A stretch of 64,000 bases of DNA. Origin: Corylus avellana (lineage: Eukaryota; Streptophyta; Magnoliopsida; Fagales; Betulaceae). The notes beneath the pieces were generated by a model that saw only the letters and a program-made list of their open reading frames with translations, ran no database searches and had not been told where the DNA came from. The stretch lies in the NCBI RefSeq assembly GCF_901000735.1, contig NC_081543.1, positions 10,647,921 through 10,711,920 of the forward strand, given 5' to 3'. Positions 11,801 to 24,439 of the stretch are shown piece after piece. Numbering within the stretch: position 1 is the stretch's first letter; the number at the start of each line of letters is the position of its first letter. Position numbers and translations under genes: made by a program.

Positions 11801-14236
11801 GTAATAATAAGTCATTAGGGTGTTTTATGCTTGTGGTCTATAAAAAGGCCTGTTGTGAACTTGTTTCATAATTATATGTTATTGAATAAATTTCTTTTTG
11901 AGAGTTTTTTTCTTATTTTCCTGGTGGATTCCACTTTATAATTGATGTGATTAATTATTGAGCCCACTACCTTCTCATTGCATCGTGCACACACACAACA
12001 CATAACTTGCGTAATTGACTGGATGGGGTTTGATTCTTCCTGACCTGCAATTTATGGCTCGTTAAATCCAGTCAAATCCTGGTTTGGATGAGGTCAAACT
12101 AGGTATCTGACTTGATGGGACCAAATTCCTTGTTATCTTCACGGTTCTTCAAAAAAGTGGTTATTTATTTATTTACCTTTTTATCCCTGGTCCTATGGAT
12201 GAATTACTTTTGTATCGAACTGCCCAATATTCTCCTTAACCACTACATTTGGAAGTAAATGTACATAAAGGGCTCTAAACAGCTCTCGACCAAGTTATGT
12301 AACAAATCGCAGCTTTTACTTCTCCCACTCCCACTCCCACTCATGCCCTGACTCTGCTGGTGAATTAGTGTGCTTGTCTTTGTCCCTGGAATAACTCTAA
12401 AAGAAAAAAGACACAAAACGATGACCCTGGATTCCTTCAAACATTGCACATTACACCTACCAATGTATAGGCTCTGCCTATATACCAATGTGATATTATG
12501 ATAGTGTTTAATTATGGGTGGAACTCATGCTTGGATGGGTTGAGATGTGCAATCTTTGAGTGCTTAGGGACTAGGACATAGCCACATCTGCAACCAGAAC
12601 CAACTCAATGTTGTGAGGTTGTACCTGATTATTTTGGTCATTTAGTCTTGGAAGTTGGAACTGAACACTAGTATATGCTTCGCGGTAGTGTTTTCAAATG
12701 AATATCTTATTATGGAGTTCTTGGACATTAAATAAATAAAATGAAATAAATGAAAGATGCTGATGTGCAGGTTCCTGCAGTTCATTGGTGGTATAAGACT
12801 ACTAGTCATGCAGCAGAGTTAACGGCGGGTTTCTATAACCCTACGAATCAAGATGGATACTCCCCAGTTTTTGAGGTTCTGAGAAAGCATTCAGTGATGT
12901 TGAAGTTTGTTTGCTTGAGATTTCACGTTTCTGGTCAGGAATATGATGAAGCATTGGCTGACCCAGAAGGTTTGAGTTGGCAGGTGATTGTTATTTCTAA
13001 TGTCTTTCAACTCCCCGTACTCTCTATAGGCTACACTGGGTTTTCTCCTGCTGGGAAATACTAGCAGCCTTTGGTGCACAATCTTGTATTGTATGTTGAT
13101 ACAATGCTGGTTAAATAAAAAATGTTTTATATCACTTATATCTATGGATGGAATAATCTCTTCAGTATAGGTGATAGACAATCCTCATTTATTCTTATAG
13201 GTTTTAAACTCTGCCTGGGATCGAGGATTGACTGTGGCTGGTGAGAATGCACTTCCATGTTATGATAGAGAAGGGTACATGAGCATGGTTGAGATGGCCA
13301 AGCCCAGAAATGATCCTGATCGCCGCCACTTTTCATTCTTTGTGTATCAACAGCTAATCCCTTTGGGTCAGGGAACAATTTGCTTCCCAGAGTTGGATTA
13401 CTTCATCAAATCCATGCATGGTAAGGAGTCATATAGCTCAATTGTATTTGTTTGGAAATATTTTGTAGGTTTTTTTTGGACAAATCATGAAACAAGTTGT
13501 TCCAATATATGCTTTGTCTCATTATTTTTCGTTTTAAATTTGGAATTACAATAAAAATTTAATGTTTTCTTTCTTGAAGCTTTTAGTTGTGCAATTTATT
13601 ATTCTGAAAAGGGTAACTTAAATTGTTCTCATTAACTCATTTGAATTGTTTGTAATGCAATTTTAGATGTAATGTAGTCTTTACAATCTCCTTTGTTTAT
13701 AGAATATTATTGAAGATATCAAGATGACAGCTCCAGAGCAGTTGTCATCCATGGACCCAAAAAAAATAACAAAATGAGTACTCTCACGTAGTGATCTCTT
13801 GGACTTATTAGACCAAATTACAGAACGTTAGTGTGGTGACATCAAAGCATAATTATGTTCCTCTTATGATCTGTTATTTTTTGTTTTTTCCTTTGGGGGG
13901 TATTGATGCATTACCGTGCATGAAATGTATCCAACAAGTAAGTCTGGTGAAGTTTCCAGAAAACAAACGTTAAAATAAGGTTAGTCCCTTGCATTCTTTG
14001 TGCCTGAATTTACTTGACAGGTATGATCAGATGAAATGAGAATGTTAGTAAAACCTTCTAGCCACTGTGATCTCATTTCACAATTTTTCCAACACCCAAT
14101 ATGTGTAATGCTAAGAGCCGCCTTCTCGTCATGTTAATTCTCATGAAAATATTCTTGGTTTACCATTTTTTTCCAATTAAAAGTTTATTGTTAATTATTT
14201 TTTGCAGGTGAGATAGCATGTGATCTGGTACCCTGA
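2828..14236 (+). CDS. BAM8: BZR1 domain/beta-amylase fusion protein, BAM7/BAM8 type, complete
   Basis: Ten exons join in phase to a 674-residue protein: 2828-3259, 4334-4558, 5772-5852, 6057-6260, 7891-8085, 8367-8531, 9215-9475, 12771-12983, 13201-13420 and 14208-14236. Residues about 71-140 form the BZR1/BES1 DNA-binding domain ([20 protein letters not shown], then [17 protein letters not shown]). Residues about 235-670 form the glycosyl hydrolase 14 domain. Both catalytic Glu positions are kept (E413 in [10 protein letters not shown]607 in VAGENALP). The flexible loop reads [10 protein letters not shown] rather than the usual HxCGGNVGD. In Arabidopsis BAM7 and BAM8 are nuclear transcription factors linked to brassinosteroid responses, with little or no amylase activity; the same role is inferred here. 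The start codon is the first ATG of the exon, and an Ala/Gly-rich linker precedes the BZR1 domain. Intron 7 (3.3 kb) is large and repeat-laden. The choice of BAM8 over BAM7 is tentative. Confidence 0.93.
3798..3969. mobile_element. Foldback MITE in BAM intron 1
   Basis: The element is 172 bp with inverted ends (GACATAAATTTGCTA against AGACAAAAATTTGCTA in reverse) that pair along about 60 bases through the ATTCATACAAACTCATC block. It is flanked by a perfect direct repeat TGTCAAACATGG at 3786-3797 and 3970-3981. A long duplication and long inverted ends suggest a Mutator-like MITE. Confidence 0.8.
6488..6789 (+). mobile_element. Tandem pair of short LTR/TRIM-like sequences in BAM intron 4
   Basis: Two diverged copies begin TGTGACGTC at 6488 and 6626; the second ends in TGTTACA at 6789. 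Each has CTTATATAGA followed by GCTCTCTCTAAA and then GAGGCCTTTTGGGGG. TG...CA ends, a TATA-like box and near-matching flanks (AAATT and AAATC) suggest an LTR or TRIM remnant with no coding part. Confidence 0.6.
9476..12770 (+). other. Long intron 7 of the BAM gene, repeat-rich
   Basis: Runs from GTATGT after exon 7 to GTGCAG before exon 8. It contains the inverted repeat at 10802-10940. The stretch around 11640-11910 has TATAAAAAGG and, downstream, AATAAA, so it could be an old LTR; this is weak. The string GATGACCCTGGATTCCTT occurs twice (near 10884 and 12420), which hints at fragments of one repeat family. No host exon was found inside. Confidence 0.6.
10802..10940. repeat. Perfect 28-bp inverted repeat enclosing a retroposon-tail-like core
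   Basis: The left arm 10802-10829 and right arm 10913-10940 are exact reverse complements, extended inward by a poly-T and a poly-A run. The core (TTTTGATAAGTAATAAACAA and following) resembles the 3' tail of a non-LTR retroposon. Confidence 0.75.
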
Positions 14237-15478
14237 TAAGGTGTGTATCTTGTTCTTTTATGAAGGATATTAAGAAAACATGTGCTGGTTTCAACTGAAG
14301 GCCATTTAAGCAAGTGACATGAAAGCTAGGGATTTTATGGGGGCTAAAAGCACCTATGCAGCTTAATAAGCTAATTACTTCAACGTCTTAGGTTAAGTTA
14401 TTTTGTTGACTTGTGGTTACTGTATTCCATATTGTAATTTAATCGATGTTATGTCTGCTTGGTGAAGCTAGGGCAGAGGTAAATAGGTGTTTCAAAAGTC
14501 TAAATGTTCAGTAATTGGGGAGATTGTATATTGTGTTAATTAGCATGGGTAGTTTTATGTAGACATGAGGAGCCACAATGAGGAAGGCATAGGTTGAATA
14601 ATTCCTAGTTGATGATGTATTAGCTCTTGAAGAAGCAAACTAATGATTTATGTGTAAGGTGTAATTTCTATGTTCTTTGGGCATAAGGAATGCATCCACC
14701 AACTCTTCTTTATTCATGTGTACTTGAAAGAAAAAAAAGAAAAGAATAGGATGGTACTACCACATTCCCACATTCTTAATAACGCACTACGACATTACTT
14801 GTATTCCGAATAAAGATCTACAACAATTATTTGCCCGAATTGCTAGTAATGTGAGAGAAGTAATTTAGCCATCCCCAATCACGCTTAAAAGTGGCAACTT
14901 GCCACTTCCAAAGGTGGCTCACCCACCCCAATAATCTCTTTTTGGTTTTTGGTTCCAGCTACCTCAGCCCAAAAAAAAAGAAAGAAAGCTACATTGAGCT
15001 TACCACTGGGAAAGAAAAGTAACATTACACATGTGAACAAAATTCTGGAGAAAATGAGCTTGCAGCAGGTGCAACATCAAGCTAACATTTGGGCACAGTT
15101 CCTTGAAATCACTCTATTGTCCAATCACGGGCCAAGAATGTAATTTGAGAAACGAATATTAGATTATAAAAGAAAATCACTGAATTCCATGATTTCATGT
15201 CGCAACAAATACAATAACAAAAGCTTTGTTTCTAACTTTCCTTTACCACTACTCCTTCCATTGCAAGACCAGCAGCCAACACAAGTTGGCATCAAGGATT
15301 TCCTGTTTGGAGATCCAGGGAAAAGAAGAGAAGGAATCATCTTGGAAAATAAGTCCAACTCATGATTGTAATGTTCTATACTAACCGTCTCCTACAAACA
15401 ATTATAATGGGTGTTATAACGGAGCGTTGAATAGTCAGCTTGTATCTTCAATCAGAACGAAAACTTGTCTTCTTATCT
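14237..15478. other. Interval between the convergent BAM and ALKBH8 genes
   Basis: Contains the 3' UTR of the BAM gene and that of ALKBH8 on the other strand. Short ORFs here have no recognisable domain. Nothing else could be supported. Confidence 0.5.
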
Positions 15479-18400
15479 CTAAGAATCACAATATTGGGGA
15501 TATTCACATTGGCAAGGATCTGTTTTAACCTGAAAAAAAGTTTAAAAAGTAATTATTAGTTCATACAGGAGAAATGGGGAAAAAGAAAGAAAAAATTGTG
15601 AAAACACCGAACTTGCATCACAAATTAGTAAAGCACTTAACTATAAACACTATTCAAGCATGGGCCAAGAACAAACTGAAGATATTCTATCATTAGTGTA
15701 AAAGTAACAAGCAAACCATAACTCCACACTATTTCAAAAATCAAGTGTCAACTTAGGTTGTATATGCTGTTTATTAAGGAAAAAAGAAAAAAAAAAAAAA
15801 GAAAAAAAAAAGATAAAAGGTAAAAGAAAAAAGAAAAAAGAGGATCATTATAGCTCAGTGTGAGGATCAGTGCATGCAAAAGTCTCAGTAGAGATCCATA
15901 GAACAGTCTTAAGACTTAACAAAGCACAAAGCTAAATTGAATTATGTGGCATGTTATTCTATATAGAGATGTTGCTTCTGTTTTAGCAAGGAAGTTACAT
16001 CCCTGGTTGGTTAATATAGCGAAGAAAGTCGCACTCAAAACTCAATTTCTCAAAACATTTTTTTTTAAAAAAAAAAAAGGTGGCCAGAATATATAAAAAA
16101 TCTTAATTACTTGAAACTTTTTTGTTTTAAAGAGACCAAAAAAATGAAAAGTATGAGTAATTTAATCTTATTGAAAATGGCAGAGGGGTGCAATCCTCTA
16201 TTTAGTAGAAAAAGAACAACAAAGGTTCAAAAAGTTAGAAAAACTAGAAAAAAAGCAAACTATTATGTGTTGCTATCGATGTGTAAAAGGAGTTGAATAT
16301 AATTTTTTCAGCTCTATCACTGAAGTTTCTCTATCTTCAAAGTTCCTTTCATTCTGCTCTCTCCAAATACACCATATTAAACATAAAGGAGTTAACCTCC
16401 AAACTTCCAAAATGTTACAACACCCCACCTACCCTCCCCAACTCATTAATAACTCTCTCACCCTTCTAAGCATAACCCAATCCACACCAAAGAAATTAAA
16501 TAGCGAGCTTCATAAATCCCTAGCTACTTCACAATGAAGAAGGTGATCGATAGATTTCCCACCCTTCTTGTACATACAATACCAATCTACTACAATGATG
16601 TTCCGCTTCCTTAGGTTATCCAATGTCAATATTTTTCCTAATGCTACCATCCACACAAAGAACACTACTCTCGAAAGAGCTTTAACTTTCCAAATATTCT
16701 TCCAAGGAAACAGGAAACTCGTAGACATGATTAACACATGATAATACGACTTCACTTCAAACTTGTGCCTCTTGGAAGGGATCCAACATATTCTATCCAC
16801 ATATCGCCTTATTTTGAGAGAATGCAACATCACACATCATGCCAAAAACTGATCTATGACCCATAACCCACCTTAAATCTGACAAATTTTGAAAAAGTTT
16901 CCCACCCCCTCATATATTTCCACACACCCACTCCAAATGGCCCTATTACCTCCTTGGAACATCAACATCCCCTTATTTTGTCATATTTAGTTTCTATCAC
17001 CAATATTCACAAAGCCTCATTCTTCATAGCATAATGTTATAACCATTTACTCAATAGGGCTCTATTAAACTAAATTAGGTTTCTAACCCCCAACCTACCT
17101 GGTTTCATTGAAGTACAAATTTTTGACTAGTTCACTAAATGGAACTTAAACTCATCATCAATTCCACCACATAAAGTCTCTTTGAATTTTTTTAAGCCTA
17201 TTAGCCACACTCATTGGAATAGGGTAAAGAGACAAGTTAGTAAGTAGGCAAATTGAAAAGAGTGCCTTTATTTTATTTTTTTTAATTATTTTATTTATCA
17301 AACCCAATGGCAAACCCAAGTACTTCATCGGCAAAGACGATAGTCTACAACCAAGAATACGAGCCAGACCTTCTACATCTCCCATATCACAACAGGAACT
17401 ATCTCTAATTTCACCAAATTAATCTTCAATCTCGATACAGCTTCAAAAAATAAGAAAAACATCACAAATGTTGGATTTGTTCAAAAATTTGCCTAAAAAA
17501 ACAACGTATCATCTGCAAACAATAGGTGGGACACTAATATCTATTCATTATTCCTCGACCTCACTGAAAAACCAGACAAAAGTCCCCTATCCTTTGTCGG
17601 GCTCATCATCCCTTTGCACCTCCATGATAGCTACAAACAACAATGGCAATGACATGTCCCCCTGTCTCATTCCATGAGAACGACAAAATAATTCAGATCG
17701 TGAACCATTGATAAGAAAGGAAAACTGCACTGTAGAAATGCAATGTGCTACCCAATCCCTCCATTTCTCCCCAAATCCACACCTCTTTAGCAAATCTAAC
17801 AATAACTCCCAATGAACATCATCATACACCTTCTCCAAGTCCAATTTACACAACACTCCTTGTTTCCTAGATATAATCCGACTATCCAAACATTCATTAA
17901 CAACTAGAACTAAATCCAAGTAACTATGCACGTCTTTGGTAAACTAATAGCATTGACCAAACATAAGCATTTGTAATTCAATAAGTCACTAGATTTTACA
18001 ATATGTTGCATGACTGGGCCATTGGCCACACCTTCCATCTGAAATTCAATAATATTCTATATCTCAAATAATTTTAAGGATGATTACCATGGCATGGTAT
18101 CTTATTCTAAACACATCTATATTCATTGGTGAGCAATGTTTATGTTAATTGTCGATGCAATTAAACAGGACTCACTTTTACCAAAAAAAAAAAAAAAACT
18201 TTTACAGCACTTCTATTGCATTTGAAATGTTTCCCAAACTGTTTTTTATTTTTACCTAAAAAATGTAAGAGCATATAGAACTATATGGTTGAAGAAGATA
18301 CACAATCTATATATTCTGCTATGACACCATATAAGTAGTTATTTAGGTCATCTGTCATATCATTCTCAGGCAGTCAACAAAGATGGCATAGATAATCACA

Positions 18401-21400
18401 CAATTGAAATCTAAAGTGGACAGGAGAAAGTGCAGGTACTGACTTCTCTGAATGTGTACCATGAGCAACCAACTTAATTGATCCATACTATTGAGTACAT
18501 ACAGCAATGCATTCAAATATAGAATTTATTACTGCTAGAATGTGAAGGTCAATGCATCTGGCAGTCAACAAATTTAAAACTGAACTCCTAACCACCTTAC
18601 GAAAAGTGAAGGACACCCTCCTTGGACCCCTTCTGACAATGCTGTCCTTCACTAAATCAATCTGTAAAACAAGAATCATTGACATATGCCTTCAGGAATG
18701 AAAATAACAATGCTAAAGCATACTTACACACTTATTCAGTAAGTCAACTTTTGATAAGCATACTTACTTATCAAAAAAAAAAACAAAGAGAGAGAGAGAA
18801 TTTTTATTCTCTTTGCCGTAATGTCAATATGTTAAGAGTAATGCTATATACCATCTCACAACTACCATAATGTTGATGTGGTAGTCCCAATCAATCCTTG
18901 ATTTTTATTTTTTATTTTTTGACAAGGACTGATCCAATGGTTAGTTGAAATAATCACTTCAGCATTTGGAGATATTTGTGAGATAAAAATGTGGTTTCCT
19001 ACGTTACTCATATGTTAATCATTATAAAAGCAATTTCATATAAATTTAATTGAAATCGGAAACATATATCATGTCGTTAACTAACGAAAAAAATCATTGT
19101 TTCATTAGAAACAATTAAGAAGACTCCACTTGGAAAGCAACTCATCCGAGCTGATTAAACATTATAATAACAATTATAAAATAAAGTATTCCATTAATAT
19201 AACTAAACAAATACATAATAGAAGGTTAGGAAATTCGTGTACTCAATCTACCCTCGAACCACTAACCCTCTGGATAAGAGAAATGGAATGCTATGATTGG
19301 AAGGTTTCTCCAGATGAAACACTTTCGCATGTTTTTCTGGCCTTCCAACATAGTCTTAGAATGTGTGCATGCATATGACCACTTATCACTATATTTCACA
19401 TTATTGCAGCTTGCAAATATTTTCAAATTACAATTTACAAAATCTTTCAGAAGAATTCGTCAATTTGAACAAATTTCAGTATAGAAACAGTTGATGACCC
19501 AAGGATAGTATGATATACCTTGTGGTGTGGAATGTAATGATGCCAAGCATAACGAGCTTCCCCAGATAATAGGAGCATGGACCGTGGGGGAAGATAGATA
19601 GCCCTCCTTAAGAAATTTGGGCCATTTTCAGGAGTTTGCACCTTTGTACTAGTACTTGAGGTATTCGGAAGCCAAGTACCTTCTGTGTATCTCCTGAACT
19701 CCATTATGCAAGGCCCAGCTAACGAAAGGCTGAAAATAAATCCCTCAAATGCAGAATGGGTGTCTATATGGGGAGACAATCCCACCCCAAGTGGGTACTC
19801 ATTAACCTGTAACATAACCATTGATCTTCAGTCCTAATTATGAAACATGAATACAAGTACCAATCATCTTAAAAAAAAACTAGAGCCATTATATAGTGAC
19901 AAGCATCAATGCATAAAAGCTTGAAAGAAATACAAAAAAGAGATTAATTTTCAATTTAGAGAATACAATTACAAACATTTTATGTACAGAATAACATTAC
20001 CACATACCGTCAGTTGGTCCAAAACTATGTTTGCATGATTATCAAGGTTTGGAAACAATGAGATCCTTTCAAGAATGGGAGAAACGAATGACGGAAGTTC
20101 ACCTAAGTGCTGTCTCGTATTAACATTCCTTGTCTGTACCACCAAAAGAGAGAAGGAATCAGGAAAAAGCAAAAAAAGAAAAAAAAGGAAAAGAGAGAAC
20201 ACTGAGTGAGTATTTGATATTCCTACAACTATTTTTTTTTTTAAAAAAAACGATAAGTATCTAACCCTGATTTAGAAAAGATCTAATAGTTAATAGTTCT
20301 AAGGGTGTAGAGGCCAAGAAATGATTATAAGCAACAATTTCCATTAGAAGAAGGGGGCGAGAAAAAGAACAACAGAATACTATTCTGAATAAACAACAAT
20401 ATTGTACAACATTTACAGTTGCTTCTATCCCATTTAAAACCAACTTTACAATCTAGCTCCAGCAATGACTTCGCTAATTCAATGTTTAACGTGATTGCCT
20501 TACTTTATAATCTCTTACAACAATATAAAATCCTAAAGTCCTTAGTGGCCATTATGTAAATTCTGCCACAATCTTGCTTATAAAATATATTCAAAACAAT
20601 ACAGAAGAGCTATAATGCATACGCAACCACTACGTTGCACCACCACATATTGGCTAGAGAAGTTCTTGTTGGTCATTTAGACTTTGTGAAGACTAGATTG
20701 TTTTCCAATGTATTTGGATTTGGGAAAATAATACATGCATACAAGTATATCCATCTACTTTGACAAAGCCCAGACCATACGAGGTTTGTTAAACACATAT
20801 TATAAGTCCTTAATCTTAGGTGGAAAAATATGGAAAAGTATTTTTCATATTTTTCCAGAATGGATAGAGGCAGCATTTGCAGTAAGGTCATCATATTTAA
20901 TCAGAAGATCAATGTTTTTCTTTTGGATAAGTATTTCAATGTTATTAGAAAGTGCAAAAAGGCGTAACCTAAGTACATAAGGAGTATACAAAAGAAACAC
21001 CTACGTAGGGGGAAGAAAAAGAACACAAATCTAAAGATTCTAGAAAATAAGAGAAGCGAAACCTACAGGTAGCAACCATCTACCTATAAAGGGTTTTGAA
21101 CAAAATATCTTTTAACTCACATAAGATTAACAATGTAGAACTAAAATCATTCCTCTAATGACTTAAGTTGATACCTTTTGGTAGCTACATTATCAGCAAA
21201 GGAAATTGATTACTATTTTTACAATACAGAATCCCAGAAAGTCTAGCTTATGATATATGCTGACTTGCATACATATCATCTCTTATATATGTGTGTACAC
21301 ATACATACATATATAAATACACACATACATACATAAGTATCAAAGTGGCAGAATGAGGCTAGTTCTTTATCATGTGGCATACTTCGTAGCAAAATTCATA

Positions 21401-22570
21401 GCCATAATGCTGAACCCTTCTTTTGGCAAGACTTTTCCAAGGCTTATCATCAACTGCTGCAAGCAATTCCTGAAAAACCAGGAAAAGTCACATATAGTAT
21501 ATAGTGAGGGTCAAAAATTACAAGTGTCATTTAGTCAGAAAGGACTCAAAAGTTAAATGCAAATGCCGGAATAACGCAAGGACAAAGTACTGCTACAGAT
21601 GACAAATGACCTAACCTCCTCTTCTTTGGGGCTGACAAAGTCATGCAATAAGTAAAGGCCTGGAATGTTCAAATCCAAAGCCACCAAAGACACTGGAACC
21701 GAGTCATTAACCTTACCCTGAAGTAATTACCAAAGTATAAGATATACATGAACTGGATAATGCAGCAAATGTATGATAAAAGGTCATGAATCTTGTTGAG
21801 TCATTAACACATCTACTTTACTTTATTCTGAAACTCTGAATTTTGGCAACAATGGAATAAAACTTGATTTATAAAAATTCACAAGGAACTCAAAAATCCG
21901 TTAATATGCACGGTACAAATTATGTGGGAAGATCTACAAACTACATTTGAACTGAGACGCAAGAATCAAAACATTCATGGAATCCATTGAAATCTGAATA
22001 TCTATTAGGCACAAATAAAGGAGTCTGCTGAGAATAATCAAGCAATCGCCAACCAAATCATGCGGAATCTGTGTTGAGAAAATAGCAGTTATCACATCTA
22101 CCACTGTAAATTAGTTTTAGTATGAATTCACCCATTACATTAGTAATTCATTACAAGAAGCCAAAGTAAACAATGCAAACCTTACAGAAAGTGAACCAGG
22201 AAATAGCATGATAAAGTCTGAGCTCAAGCATTTAACACTCTTGAGCAAGTAAGGAGACGTCTTATACCTGCAAAGTAGGTTGAAGTACTGAATACCGAAT
22301 ATGCAAAGAACGGCCTCCAAGGTCAGGACAAGGTTGTCCATCTAATGCTTCCAAGGCAGCTTTGGCAGAACTCTCATCACCATAAGAAACAATGACACGG
22401 GCACCGCTCTCATCGGCAGAACAGACTCCTTTCACTTCCCCAAAAGCACTGAACACTGAAGCAATGGTGTCATGAGAAAGCCCCACTGCTGGCCCACAGT
22501 TGGCCACAAAAAGGTTGGGACTCGACTTGCTTTCCACACCCTTTGGACGCCCAAATCTTTGCAATCCCAT
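15479..22570 (-). CDS. ALKBH8: ALKBH8-type tRNA wobble-uridine hydroxylase, RRM plus AlkB domains (copy A)
   Basis: Seven exons on the minus strand join in phase to 340 residues: 22268-22570, 21616-21717, 21383-21469, 20008-20133, 19519-19806, 18596-18661 and 15479-15529. Residues about 18-100 form an RRM ([12 protein letters not shown] at its start). Residues about 120-325 form a 2-oxoglutarate/Fe(II) dioxygenase domain with iron ligands H219 and D221 (SPHID) and H296 (AWHHYIP), and R317/R323 in RRVSFTFRK for 2OG binding. The C-terminus is the Cys-rich [11 protein letters not shown]. In Arabidopsis this enzyme hydroxylates mcm5U to mchm5U in tRNA; unlike the animal protein it has no methyltransferase domain. 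The last exon is only 17 codons and lies 3 kb away behind an L1 insertion; its acceptor TTTTTTTCAG restores the frame exactly. Confidence 0.92.
16070..17960 (-). mobile_element. Dead L1-type LINE in last ALKBH8 intron (copy A)
   Basis: Minus-strand fragments in several frames match a plant L1 ORF2. They include a reverse transcriptase piece ([18 protein letters not shown], then NGSRSELF and [14 protein letters not shown]), a FADDT box near 17505, the RT C-terminal part ([16 protein letters not shown]) and a zf-RVT region ([18 protein letters not shown]). Frames are broken and the 5' part is missing. The opposite-orientation copy is at about 31900-33830, so the insertion predates the duplication. 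Confidence 0.85.
18834..19015. mobile_element. MITE with GAGTAATGCTA/GAGTAACGTA ends in ALKBH8 intron 5
   Basis: Inverted ends: AAGAGTAATGCTATATACC on the left and GTTTCCTACGTTACTC on the right, both followed inward by a TCTCACAA-type block. The boundaries are approximate. Confidence 0.5.
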
Positions 22571-23480
22571 TGCAGATATTATTCCGAGTTCTAGTCCAAT
22601 TACAAAGTCACCTTGTTAAAACCTTCGTATAACTTACAGCACAAGTGTTTATATATATAGTAATTGGCCCAAGAGGAGGGCAAGAGAAAAGTCGAACTAG
22701 TAACTTCCGCTTTATAAGGCGTGGCCCTAACCAATTAAGTTACCCCATAGGGTTAACTTACAGCACAAACAACCATCTAAGAAAATCTGTAAACCAAAAA
22801 ATATATATATATTAACAGAAATGAGCCAAAATCAGCAAAATCCAAACTATAACTGTGTTTGGACGATCCCTGAAGAAGGATTATCATGTTTTTCTTTAAC
22901 AATAAGTACATAGTAATGCGACTAATGCCAAATGTAACTACAAACTATACTACAATTTTGTTACAATTGGTGCAAGTGTAAAGAATGGTATCCATCGGTT
23001 AACGACCAAATTCATGGTGGGTGAGATCCTGTGGTATACATGGCATGACAATGTAGCAGCAATATAAATTTGTGAAGTCCATTGAGCAAAAACACCAAAT
23101 ACTAACTCTAAATGAAATCTTGAAACTTGGGATTTATTGGGCTCTAATGGGTTCATTGAAGAAATTCAACATATTGAATAGACTCTCTTTTCTCATTTTG
23201 CCATCCATGCTTCAGCGGAAGGCACAAAAGTTGCAAACTTCGCGGAAATTACAGAGAACGATTAATCTAAACACGCCCTGAACTACACCCTTTTGAGCAT
23301 AAAATCCATCATACGAGAGAGAGAGCTTACTTGTAGGAAGCCGTGTATTCGATGCTAAAAGAATTTGGGAGGAGCTTACCCGAAGGGAGTATTGATCTTA
23401 GCGTGCTCCCGGTCCCAGGTTCTAGATTGAGAATCGAAAGGTCCGAAATCAACCTGCCAGGGCTGGGTTCTTCAGTGATG
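22571..23480 (-). promoter_or_regulatory. Upstream/5' leader region of ALKBH8 copy A
   Basis: This stretch is kept with few changes in copy B (55136-56000), except for a GA-run expansion and a small deletion there. It contains a SINE at 22645-22753. No core promoter element could be assigned with confidence. Confidence 0.4.
22645..22753 (-). mobile_element. tRNA-derived SINE upstream of ALKBH8 copy A
   Basis: In reverse orientation it reads GGGGTAACTTAATTGGTTAG, then a box-B-like AGTTCGACTTTTC, and ends in an AT-rich tail. It is flanked by a perfect 15-bp target-site duplication TAACTTACAGCACAA at 22630-22644 and 22754-22768. Same family as 37604-37710. Confidence 0.82.
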
Positions 23481-24264
23481 ACTGAGGGCGGCAATTCTTT
23501 ATCAAGTTTATGATTATATTAGTTTTGACTTATTTAATTAGGTCGACCGGTTAAATCTCTAAATAGTTAGAGACAAATTTTATGTTGAGTTTGTATCAAA
23601 TTTACCAGTTGTGTAAAAAAATGATAGTCCTAAATATCGCATGTCGACTTCAAGTAATGTCAATACATATATAGATGTAAGATTATATACATTAATTTTA
23701 ACTTGACCAATTTAATTAAATGAATCAAATCCTTTAACCCTAACCTATAAATTTTATATTGAGTAACAGTTCTAAAATTTTGAGAGGTTGAACCAAAGTG
23801 GTCAGTAGAGGCTGGTGCTCAATGTACTCGATATAAATTTTATATCGAGTAACCGTTCTAAATTTTCAAGAGGCTGAACCTAAGTGGTCGATTGAGGCTG
23901 GTGCTCAATGTACTCTTCAAAGTTTCCATATTGGCATGTTTAATTGCAAATGTTGGGAAAATATTGTATATGTTGGCCCTTTGTATTTTAGGATTTTGAT
24001 TTCTTATGTGAATGCACTTATGTTCCTATGAAAAGGAAAAGGTGAAAAGCTTTTAAATGCTAAAGCAAATATTTATATTAATTTTGTTCAAGGTAAAACC
24101 ATGTATATGAGGGTTTGAAATTATATTTCTTGTTTAACAAATTGATACCAATATAAATAATCAAGGCTTACTCAGCTAAAAAATTGTAAAACTTAGGATC
24201 ACCTGCCCCTCAAATAGCTATTGGCCTATTGTACAACTATAAGTCCATCATGTAGAAAATAATC

Positions 24265-24295
<31 letters not shown>

Positions 24296-24439
24296 CAAAA
24301 GACCACTTTCAAAGAATTTTGCATAAGAAGGTAACAAACCCCAAAAAAAAAGTACGGCTTTTATGGCTCCACTTTAGCCCAAAAACTTAAGATAATGGGC
24401 TTAGGTATATGTATATTTAGTACCCTTTTTCTTTATACT
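23481..24439. other. Non-coding AT-rich spacer
   Basis: No gene seen. A motif block (TATATTGAGTAAC, then GAGGTTGAACCAAAGTGGTC) is repeated in tandem near 23750-23920. Much of this stretch is absent from copy B. Confidence 0.5.

Noticed and set aside
15164..15358. 64-residue minus-strand ORF with CVGCWSC
   Set aside because: Lies in the 3' flank of two convergent genes and joins no exon in phase; likely chance.
22645..22753. Possible functional tRNA gene
   Set aside because: The tRNA-like head cannot form a full cloverleaf, and target duplications plus an AT-rich tail show a SINE.
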